64,000 nt of DNA from Craspedostauros australis (lineage: Eukaryota > Bacillariophyta > Bacillariophyceae > Mastogloiales > Achnanthaceae): contig JAMXDE010000007.1 in the NCBI GenBank assembly GCA_026770025.1, positions 1,612,001 to 1,676,000 on the forward strand, in the 5' to 3' direction. Each line of letters opens with the position of its first letter. Position 1 is the stretch's first letter. The position numbers and the translations under genes were made by a program. Positions 47,320 to 55,554 of the stretch are shown here, one piece after another. Below the pieces are notes generated by a model. The model did not search any database. It saw nothing but the letters and a program-made list of their open reading frames with translations, and was not told the DNA's origin.

Positions 47320-49190
47320 TGCACTCCACTCTACTCTACTGGCGCACTGTACTACTATACTGAGTACTGCTCAACTCTGTGTGCGGATTGGGGATTGAGC
47401 ATTTTTCGAGGCGAGAGCTGGCACAAGCCACACGTTGTTGCGCGCACAGAGGCAGCATCATCCATCAGCCCACAGCACGGATTCACGCAACAACCATGTA
47501 CGCGCCTCGCACTCGTTGCTGCTGGGGCTTTTGGTGCGGACGGATTGCCATTCATTGGTGCGTGGGTGTGTGACTGGCGCGATGATGGCAGAGCTTCAGT
47601 CCGCGTTTGGGGCGAGTGCCTGTATCGTGCACCTCTTCTGGCACGACTTGCTCGAGGCGAGCCCTTTCCCCACCATGCGAAAACGACACATCTCTTGCGG
47701 GTGGACGCGTGTCTGCGAATGTGCCTATTGGAGGCAGTCGTGACAAGCATGATGCAAACGACGCAAAAGACGTTTTGCGGCTGGGACCATCGCGAAGTTG
47801 GCGGGAGATGTCACAGGCGATGTCGCCAGAACACTCGACATTTTGCTCTGTTGTGCCACCTGCCGAACGCGCTGCCCTAAATTCACAGCGAACTGCAACG
47901 CGCGATCCAACCTTCACTTTCTGGAACCTCCAACGACGCGTAACGCACGGCTGTTTCCTTTGTTCGCGTCCACGTCATACATGACTGAACACGATACATG
48001 ACTCGTTGGGGTCCAACAGATCATAGGAAGCAATCGTTTTCTAGGCACATCATGGCGCCCTCCTGCGTTCGTGACTGTGGCCAGGACCAACTTCCGCACC
48101 AACGAATCAAAACCGTTCAACAGAGTGCGAAATCGTCTGCGTGAATGGACCGTCCTCGTGTGACTTGGTCAATGACTCCAGCTGACAGGCGAACTCGTTG
48201 TCCCAGGCAAGGGGCGTAGGGGGTGATGAATCTGTGTTTCTTCCCATGTACAACGTTGATGGTGTCTTGTGAGCTCGCCACCAAACGACCAACGGCAGAC
48301 TCAAACTGCAGGGTTGTGTTGGACAGAACTGGCACTGCTGCATCGACAAACACCAAGTTGCGTTTCATGAAGTCGTCGTGATCAAGGGCTGTCCTGCATT
48401 CGATCTAAACAAAGTACTCCTGACCAATCAAGAACGCATGGGTCACTACTAGGCGCACATAGACTACTAGACTATCACTTGTAATCCACTCCATGGCCAC
48501 CTTACTGCAACGAATAATAACAAATAGCCAACTAAGTAGGACGAATTGGAATACAATGTAGTCTAGGACAGTAGAGTGTTGTCGATTAGTTGTCCATAGG
48601 CAAACACTCAGGTGGGTACTCCTCTGATCACATGCATGCAAGCTCGTGAAGTGGTCGTATGGTTGTGTATCGTGGTCGGCCACACTCGTGTTCACATTGA
48701 CCGTTTCGCATGCGACACTCCTTGTTCCGATGAAAAACACAACGGAAGAACAGACAGGACACAAAACGCTCCGCAGACGTGGAAGCGCATCGGCCAAATG
48801 TTCCTATTCTCCTCGCTGGTTCCAGTCGTGGAAAACAGACAAGGAAAAGAACAACAACGAAAGAAAAGCGAAGCGATCACCAGTCACGTGAGGGAGGAAT
48901 AGGTCACGAAGGATTGGACCGACGATCTTGCAATCATACTGGTCGACCAGCGAAAGTTGTGAAGCCAAACAGAGGCACTGCAGCGTGGCCAAAAACGATC
49001 ACTTGTGACGTCATCGTGACATGCTTCATGGAATGGAGGCCAGACCATTCATCGCAACACACAACGTCCGTGCACGTGTGCGTCAACGAACTCCTCCGAG
49101 GTGTACATCTTAGTCGAGTGGGTCAACTTTGCGGAACAAATGGAACAACGGGCGTCAGAGCCCAAACCACGGGATGACCGCACCTCCCTG
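47320..49190 (-). repeat. Right arm of the inverted duplication, with empty copia site
   Basis: Reverse complement of the left arm without the copia element. Position 48,355-48,359 (AAGTT) is the unoccupied target site: sequence on both sides joins exactly what flanks the two LTRs in the left arm. The arm fades into unrelated sequence near 49,190, and on the inner side near 47,320. Confidence 0.8.
48117..48368 (-). CDS. Short conserved frame in the right arm; left-arm copy split by the copia element
   Basis: 83 residues from MKRNLVFVDAAVPV to a stop at 48,117, mostly beta-like alternating residues (LVFVDAAVPVLSN, HRFITPYAPCLGQRVRLSAG). A TTTAG-like acceptor sits just upstream, so it may be a last exon. 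The left arm has the same sequence, but the copia insertion lies just after the start. Because the two copies are almost identical in DNA, they give no evidence of selection on protein. Family unknown. Confidence 0.3.
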   Translation of the reverse strand: MKRNLVFVDAAVPVLSNTTLQFESAVGRLVASSQDTINVVHGKKHRFITPYAPCLGQRVRLSAGVIDQVTRGRSIHADDFALC

Positions 49191-50140
49191 CACAACAACG
49201 ATTGCTGCTCCTCGTGCTTCGTCTTCAACTTCTGCGTCGCTGCTCCCACGTGTGCGAGCAAAAAAAGCGTTTGCCTGGATGATGCGGCTCGAATGCTCCA
49301 ATGTGCAGGATCCTGCTCGATGGATTCGCATTTGTGCGTCGCGAGTCTTTGATCGCGTCCCTGCGTCGCCAGAGTTGCGCAAACAGATCACTTGCGGATA
49401 TCTCTCTACTATCTAGAGAAAGAGGTTGTGCACGACAACTCGCTTGGCGCCTGGCTGGCCGCGCTCTCGCTCGCTATTTCTTGGAGGAGGTATGTGTGGT
49501 ATGAACAAGAGTACAGATAAAACGGAAATTGCGGCGCCTGCTGTTCGCCTCTATTCGAATTGCGCGTTGCACGACGGAGATTGATTGACGTCTTCCTTTT
49601 GATCGCAGCAAAAGGGAAGCTGGCACGGGTGATTGGGTGACGGTGTGCCAGACACCGAATTCTTGACATGAGAATCTGACACTGCGCGAACGAAAAACGG
49701 CGACCCCATCGCCGCACCCAACCAACACAATTTTGCGAAACTAAACAGCGTCCACCACCCACTTCCTCCACAATCACCAAGCATCAAACTCTTCCACGCG
49801 CGCAAAGCATCACTCTACAAGCATTCGTATCTGTTCCAAAGTGAGTGCTTGATGTGCTGTTCTGACGATGAGGCTGCGACAGAAAGTTGTCACGACCAGG
49901 CCGATATTGTGCAGCACGAGCACAGCGTGTCCTGTGCGACCTTGCGGAACGCGGTGCCAAGTCTTCTACGCGCGGCGTGCGTGCGCGTGTGTGTACGGCA
50001 AGTGTTGAGTTGTTGTGTGTGAGACATTGCACTGTGTAGTATTATATGATGAGCAGCCATCACGTCCATGCAAGTGTTGTCCATCTACCTGTTCGTTCAC
50101 TCAGTCTCTGTCTCTTTCCCTTTATTGACACCTGTCCACC
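49191..50140. other. Intergenic, no gene supported
   Basis: Promoter side of the ankyrin gene. Frames around 49,409-49,805 minus are short and irregular. No RNA gene or clear repeat is seen. Confidence 0.45.
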
Positions 50141-51826
50141 ATGCTTTGGTGCACTTCGCTGCATCCAGAGATGCAAGAGGTAATTGACACAATCCATTCT
50201 GTCTGCAACAAGGGTGACCTCGCCAGCATCCAAGATCTCGTTGAGATCTTTGATGGGATAGTGGGTCTAGATCTGTGGGATCTGAATGGAAGAACACCCT
50301 TGCATCTTGCTTGTTGGAAAGGACACATCCATCTGGTTCGGTACTTCGTTGAATGCGATAAAGTCCACTTGAATATCTACGCACTGGATCATGTTGGGAA
50401 CATGCCAATCCATTTCGCTTGTGCAGCCGACAGAGTTGACGTCGTTGACTACATGGTGAAGTCTTGCCAAGCCCACCTTGCCATCAACATTCCGGCCAAT
50501 AACGGCGACACTCCATTCCACGAAGCCTGCCGTCAAGGAAGCATCCGTGTGGTCGAGTTCCTCATCGAATGTGATGAAGCCAATGTTGATTTTTGCGCTC
50601 AGAACCTTCGTGGGGATACGGCATTCCATTTGGCTTGTGCAGCCGACAAAATTGCCGTTGTCGAGTACATGGCTAGATCCCGCCAAGCCTGCGATAGCTT
50701 CAACATGAGGAATAACGATGGCGACACTGCATTGCACTGGGCCTGCCGTCAAGGAAGCATCCGTGTGGTCAAGTTCCTCCTTGAATGTGATGAAGTCGAT
50801 ACGGATATCAATGCCCGGAATCGCTATGGCAGCACGCCATTCCAGTCGGCTTGTGAAAGCAACAAGGTTGCCGTCGTCAAATACTTGGTGGAATCATATC
50901 AAGACCTCATTGACATCAACAGGCCGGATGCATTTGGCGATACCCCATTCCACAAAACGTGCTGTCAAGGCTGTATCGATGTGATCAAGTACCTTGTGGA
51001 GTCGAACCAAGCCAATGTTGGAACCAATGCAAGAAATCACAGTGGTCGCACTCCGTTTCATCGTGTATGCGAGCACGGCTTGCTCTATTCAACGTTGATG
51101 CAATACTTGCTGAAGTCGGACAAAGCCAACATCGATATCAACATCCAAGACCGTCGCGGTCAGACACCATTTTTCGACGTGTGCTCCACCTCTTTCACCA
51201 GTACATTTGATCGCAAGAATCACATGCTCCAGAGCTTGGTGGATTCTCACCATGCCAACGTCGACCCCAGCATCCAAGACTGCAGAGGCAACACGCCGCT
51301 GCATGAAACGTTCAGAAATGATGTTTGTTGGTTTCGTCCCAACAGTCAGATGAAGTTTGGTCACCTTTTCGATCACATCCGAAACGATGTCGTGTCACAG
51401 CGCAACCTCGACAGTATCGGAGGATTCAGTAAAGGGGATGTGATCGACCGTCTCTTCGTGATAGCCCAGCCGCTCATCGACGTTCAGAACAAGGAGGGAG
51501 ACACGCCGTTGCATCTGCTGAGACGAAGGAACTGCATGGCCCTATCGAAGATTCGGGAGGTGATCGAGTTCGAGGGAGCTGATGCCACAATCCAAAACAA
51601 GAATGGAGATACAGCATTGCACACAGCATGTCGTGACAAGCATCTCGGTCTGCTGGAGTTGCTCGTGCAACACAGAGACGTGGCGATTGATTTGAACATC
51701 AAGAACAAGAGTGGAGAGACGGTATTAGATGTTGCGACCAGCAGGCACCGCGACGGCACATGTGATCGCAGTGTTGCATTTCTCAAGGAGAGGTTGCCCA
51801 ACAAACGTATCAAGATCACTCACTGA
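50141..51826 (+). CDS. Ankyrin-repeat protein
   Basis: 561 residues, intronless, from an ATG in good context (CCACCATGC). About eleven ankyrin repeats span residues 44-540. Clear copies have the TPLHLAC pattern: NGRTPLHLACWKGHIHLV, NGDTPFHEACRQGSIRVV, GDTALHWACRQGSIRVVKF, GDTALHTACRDKHLGLLELL. Several come in related pairs, ACRQGSIRVV alternating with ACAADKxxVV, showing growth by duplication of two-repeat units. Repeats near residues 340-450 are degenerate. There is no signal peptide, membrane helix or extra domain. Ankyrin stacks bind proteins, so it is probably a scaffold or inhibitor; the partner is unknown. The 3' end faces that of NPRL3, 342 bp away. Confidence 0.88.
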   Translation: MLWCTSLHPEMQEVIDTIHSVCNKGDLASIQDLVEIFDGIVGLDLWDLNGRTPLHLACWKGHIHLVRYFVECDKVHLNIYALDHVGNMPIHFACAADRVDVVDYMVKSCQAHLAINIPANNGDTPFHEACRQGSIRVVEFLIECDEANVDFCAQNLRGDTAFHLACAADKIAVVEYMARSRQACDSFNMRNNDGDTALHWACRQGSIRVVKFLLECDEVDTDINARNRYGSTPFQSACESNKVAVVKYLVESYQDLIDINRPDAFGDTPFHKTCCQGCIDVIKYLVESNQANVGTNARNHSGRTPFHRVCEHGLLYSTLMQYLLKSDKANIDINIQDRRGQTPFFDVCSTSFTSTFDRKNHMLQSLVDSHHANVDPSIQDCRGNTPLHETFRNDVCWFRPNSQMKFGHLFDHIRNDVVSQRNLDSIGGFSKGDVIDRLFVIAQPLIDVQNKEGDTPLHLLRRRNCMALSKIREVIEFEGADATIQNKNGDTALHTACRDKHLGLLELLVQHRDVAIDLNIKNKSGETVLDVATSRHRDGTCDRSVAFLKERLPNKRIKITH

Positions 51827-52168
51827 GAGAAGTAATCGGCATCAAGTTGGACGGCATTGCGAACAGTCGTTCTTGGGCGCACATGACAAGTAAACTTAAA
51901 GTAAATTCGAGTAATCTTAACAAAAAAAGATGAAGAGGAGACACCATTGATTGAGCCTTTTTCGCATCGTCTCGATGGTGCCGTTGTCCGTTCAACGATT
52001 GTTGCCATCCTTCCATGACGTCGCAGTGCCCTGCATGAACAAGGCTTGCGCTCCATGAAACGAAATCGATAGTCGATAGCGGGCGGCGCTTCCGCTTACT
52101 TGTTGGGTGTTCGGGAATAGTAGCCGATCGTCTCTATCAAAAGAAATCGGTGCCGGATCGCCGGGTCG
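51827..52168. other. Convergent 3' spacer
   Basis: Between the stops of the ankyrin gene (+) and NPRL3 (-). Nothing beyond the two 3' UTRs is seen. Confidence 0.6.
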
Positions 52169-54628
52169 TCACCACTCATCACTCTCGACAGGCACACGAG
52201 TCAACAACCGTATCCGAGAATGCCGCTGCGCCCACAGACGCAGCTGATGCAGATCGAAGGAGCATCGCGACGCAATGGCCGGCACTGGGACCGTACCATC
52301 CAGCACACCGAGCTGGTACAAACTACGAAACACCCTCTCGTCACCAACGGCATGGGTTGGGGATGACAATGATGATTCTGTATCATGTGCATCTTCCAAT
52401 AAAGATGCATCCACAGCGACCAAGTAGTCTTGCATCTGCACTAGCACGCGATGGGACAGCAACCAGATGGCCATGTTCAACAGGATGTCCTCCAGTTCCA
52501 TGCGCAGCTTGTGAGACAACGGTTGCTTGTGCCGGCCGTTGCTGCTACCGCTGCTCGTGGTGATGCTGCTGGTGCCGACAAACTGGAAGATGCTGGCGGG
52601 CATGCGCACGAAGTCATTGAGGTTGCCGCTGCTCTCGGCCAGCGAAACCAGTGGCATCATGCAATCACGCAGCCATTGGGCGTCGTTGGAATCCACGTTC
52701 GTGAGCATCGCGGTAGCATGCCCGAGTGTCGGTGAGTTGGTGAGGAAGCTAACCAGACGGAACAGATTGAGGTCGCAAAAGCGAGATGAGAAGTCCTGGG
52801 AGAGCTGCGGGACGTGATGGATCTGAAAGCATGCCAGTTTGGATGATTTGGACACCACCGGTGAAAGGACGCACACGCCGTGAGCCAAAAGGTACGATGC
52901 CATCTCGAGCGTGGTATGGAGGGGCAGGTTGGCGTCGACGGCGATGTCCTTCAGCGGCTTCCGCGCATTGGCGGTGAGCAAGAACTGCTGCAACCGTCGC
53001 GGAGCGGCAGAGCCTGATGATTGGAACGCCTTGATGAGGTCTGGAGGAGCCGCGTGAGGGAAGAGCAAGGTTGAGTACGGACGGATGATGGGCCTTGACT
53101 TCTTGTGGATGATTCCATCAGAGACGGCTTCGATGGGGACGGCGATGTGACGGTTGACGTACACGATGCCATCCCGTCCGCTGAGCAGCGCCTTGGGTGT
53201 GGGTGGAGCAGTGCGGTCGTTCCGTGACAGGGCATGGAAGACATGAATCAGCTCCCTCATGATGTTGCTGCTGTGTCGCATGAATCTGCGTCCAGCGTTT
53301 TCATCATCATCATCATCATTATCACCATTGTCGTTGCTGGTGCTGTTGGGCGTATCGCCCTGTCCGTCTGCTGTTGGTTTTGGATTGGACAAAAAGAGGT
53401 CGAGAATCTGCTGTTCCAGATCCGATTCATCGGTGTCGGCGGTAGAGTTGAACTTGGACCTGTTTCTGTCGTTGGAGTTGGATTTGCGATCATCACGGTC
53501 GTTGCTCGTGGTCACAAGCGGATTGGTGGCGAATGAGTTGTTGCGCGAGTGTCGGCCGCTGGACATCAACGATCCTGCTTTGCCGGAGAGCGAAGGTGTC
53601 AATGATAAGGATGAGGTGATTTGGCTGGACGCATCGTTTGCGATGCTGAGCTGTGATGTGGAGTTGCTGGATGGTTGCTCTTGCCCCCACTTCTTGGCGT
53701 GCTCTCCGCGCAGTTTGAAGAATCCGTGTGCTTGCAACGATACGTAGTGACAGCGCATCTCTTCCCGGTGCAATACCCGGCACAAGCGTGCCAGGGTGAG
53801 ATGAACGCGGCGGATGGAGAGATATGACATTGATGGTTGTTTTGACTTGGACCTGGACTTGGACTTCACGGTTGGCTGTGTGTTAGTTGCTGTTGCTGTT
53901 GCTGCTGTTGACGGTGGCATTGTAGAATCTATACGGAGTGGCAATTGCTCGGTGTCGCTAGGTTCCTCTCCAGACGAGGTGAATGTGTTGGGTAGAGACA
54001 GGGAGGTGGCTTGTCCCGTCATGGAGAGAGCCACGATGATGCTGAATTGTACGATATCATCGGTCGCGGTCTCATCTGTGTCTTTGTTGTTCGTTTCATT
54101 GCTGTTTGCGTTGCTGATGCTGTTTTCATCACCACTGTTGCTTCCATTGGAGGGTGATGAAGTGAATGAAGCAGGTTCAGCACCTGCCGCATCGGCCGCC
54201 TCGGCCTTCAAGCGAACTGCATGGCAGCAAAAGAACGTCTCATCGATGGTCAAAGTGACTGGTTGCCCACATAGCGGCTTCTTCATGCGAAAGAGCTTGG
54301 CGAATTGATGAGCAGTGAGCGTGAAGAAGACGTGATCGCATGGGTGGTCCTTTTGCTGCTGCTGCTGCTGTGGATTGAATGTTGTGGAAGGTCCCGTGGA
54401 TGGTTGTGCAAATGGAGAAGGGAATTGCATTGGCTTGGCCGGATACCTCGCAACCAAGCGCGGACCGATTCCTCGCTGATCCACCACCATCGCTATGCCC
54501 AGCACACGGAATGGGCTTCGGTTGGCATGGTCAGATGTTGTCAACGTTATAATGGCTGGCGACGATGCGGTTGCGTTCATCGTTGTGCTAACGCCGGTGT
54601 TGCTTCCGACGGATCCATTCTGTGTCAT
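52169..54628 (-). CDS. NPRL3: NPRL3 (Npr3) homologue, GATOR1 complex subunit
   Basis: 819 residues, one exon, start ATG at 54,628. The N-terminus has the NPR3 longin-domain signature: FRVLGIAMVVDQRGIGPRLVARYPA, then HVFFTLTAHQFAKLFRMKKPLCG and FFCCHAVRL. About 200 low-complexity residues (Ser/Asn/Asp) split the longin part. A helical block follows (MRELIHVFHALSRN), then IRPYSTLLF and a winged-helix-like block (LQQFLLTANARKPLKDIA, ASYLLAHGVCVL), as in Nprl3. In yeast and animals Nprl2/Nprl3/Depdc5 form GATOR1, a GTPase-activating complex for Rag GTPases that restrains TORC1 at the lysosome when amino acids are scarce. The protein is longer than animal Nprl3 because of the insertions. It is head-to-head with the roadblock gene. 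Confidence 0.85.
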   Translation of the reverse strand: MTQNGSVGSNTGVSTTMNATASSPAIITLTTSDHANRSPFRVLGIAMVVDQRGIGPRLVARYPAKPMQFPSPFAQPSTGPSTTFNPQQQQQQKDHPCDHVFFTLTAHQFAKLFRMKKPLCGQPVTLTIDETFFCCHAVRLKAEAADAAGAEPASFTSSPSNGSNSGDENSISNANSNETNNKDTDETATDDIVQFSIIVALSMTGQATSLSLPNTFTSSGEEPSDTEQLPLRIDSTMPPSTAATATATNTQPTVKSKSRSKSKQPSMSYLSIRRVHLTLARLCRVLHREEMRCHYVSLQAHGFFKLRGEHAKKWGQEQPSSNSTSQLSIANDASSQITSSLSLTPSLSGKAGSLMSSGRHSRNNSFATNPLVTTSNDRDDRKSNSNDRNRSKFNSTADTDESDLEQQILDLFLSNPKPTADGQGDTPNSTSNDNGDNDDDDDENAGRRFMRHSSNIMRELIHVFHALSRNDRTAPPTPKALLSGRDGIVYVNRHIAVPIEAVSDGIIHKKSRPIIRPYSTLLFPHAAPPDLIKAFQSSGSAAPRRLQQFLLTANARKPLKDIAVDANLPLHTTLEMASYLLAHGVCVLSPVVSKSSKLACFQIHHVPQLSQDFSSRFCDLNLFRLVSFLTNSPTLGHATAMLTNVDSNDAQWLRDCMMPLVSLAESSGNLNDFVRMPASIFQFVGTSSITTSSGSSNGRHKQPLSHKLRMELEDILLNMAIWLLSHRVLVQMQDYLVAVDASLLEDAHDTESSLSSPTHAVGDERVFRSLYQLGVLDGTVPVPAIASRCSFDLHQLRLWAQRHSRIRLLTRVPVESDEW

Positions 54629-54949
54629 CTCTCTTCCATGCTTATTCGTGACGGTGCTGATGATGTTGATGCTGTTGATGTTAATGTGTTGGTGATTCTT
54701 GTGCTACGATGGAACTCTCGTATTCAGAAGATCACGCAGCTGCGAGATTGAGTGCGTCACAGGCCTCTGGGGTGATCTGCGTGCCTTTGTCTTCGAATGA
54801 TGTTGGCGCCGATACCGTTCTCTTTTTGTGAACAATGGAAACACGGAGCCGGATCGCGCGAAAAGGATCGACCATGGCGCTCCACGACAACGAGATTTTC
54901 GTTCCGTTCGTCCTGACGAAGGACAGACGATGGCGAATTTCGTCCCAAG
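54629..54949. promoter_or_regulatory. Putative bidirectional promoter of NPRL3 and roadblock light chain
   Basis: A 321-bp gap between divergent start codons, with no room for separate distant promoters. I see no obvious TATA or known motif; the call rests on geometry alone. Confidence 0.4.
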
Positions 54950-55387
54950 ATGACTCTCGCGCAGACCACCACCAAGCATCCACAATCCCACAAACAGACC
55001 ATGGCGACCGCAACCACCGTCAACAAGGCCATCGCCTTGCAAGAAGTTCAAGAGACGGTCAGCCGGCTGACGTCGCACCAGGGTGTGCGTGCCGTGCTGA
55101 TCCTCAACCCGGAGGGCGACATCATCACGCAGTCCGGCAAGCAGGATGTCATTGGCAACACGCGTCTGCTGAAGCAGATGCTGGACATCGCGGGACGGTA
55201 TTCGGCGTCCGTTGCGGCGACGGCGTCACAGGATGGCGGCGATGCGGCGTCGACGATGGACGGGCATGATGACATATCCTTCATTTCGGTGCGGTTCCGA
55301 CAGGATGAGCTGCTGATCGCGCCCAAGAATGGCTTCGTTCTGGTCGTACTGCAAGATCCAGCCGCTGCGGCGTCGCAGATGGATTGA
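54950..55387 (+). CDS. DYNLRB: Roadblock/LC7 dynein light chain
   Basis: 145 residues from the ATG at 54,950, or 128 from the ATG at 55,001 (ACCATGG, better context, and closer to the usual length of about 96-100). The roadblock fold is evident: EVQETVSRLTSHQGVRAVLI and NPEGDII at the start, and ISFISVRFRQDELLIAPKNG with VLVVLQDP at the end, close to animal DYNLRB1 ([21 protein letters not shown]). It is a non-catalytic subunit of cytoplasmic dynein that dimerises and binds the intermediate chain. A Gly/Asp/Ser insertion sits before the last strands. Roadblock-fold proteins also occur in the Ragulator complex, but the C-terminal signature here is the dynein one. It ends 167 bp from the stop of MUS81. 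Confidence 0.9.
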   Translation: MTLAQTTTKHPQSHKQTMATATTVNKAIALQEVQETVSRLTSHQGVRAVLILNPEGDIITQSGKQDVIGNTRLLKQMLDIAGRYSASVAATASQDGGDAASTMDGHDDISFISVRFRQDELLIAPKNGFVLVVLQDPAAAASQMD

Positions 55388-55554
55388 GATGGCTGACGAC
55401 CATCCTCGTACCTGGAGTACGCATATGTACGTACCTACTCTATCAGTACTTTCGATACTACGAAGACTCTATACTCCACATCACACCATTCCAAAATATC
55501 ATACTACTATATATGTCCAATGAATAATCCAATAGATACCATCATATTGTTCTA

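Noticed and set aside
46715-47398. 227-codon plus-strand frame
   Set aside because: It runs through a low-complexity C/T tract and a simple-sequence end; the frame at 46,888-47,274 is the better candidate, and even that is weak.
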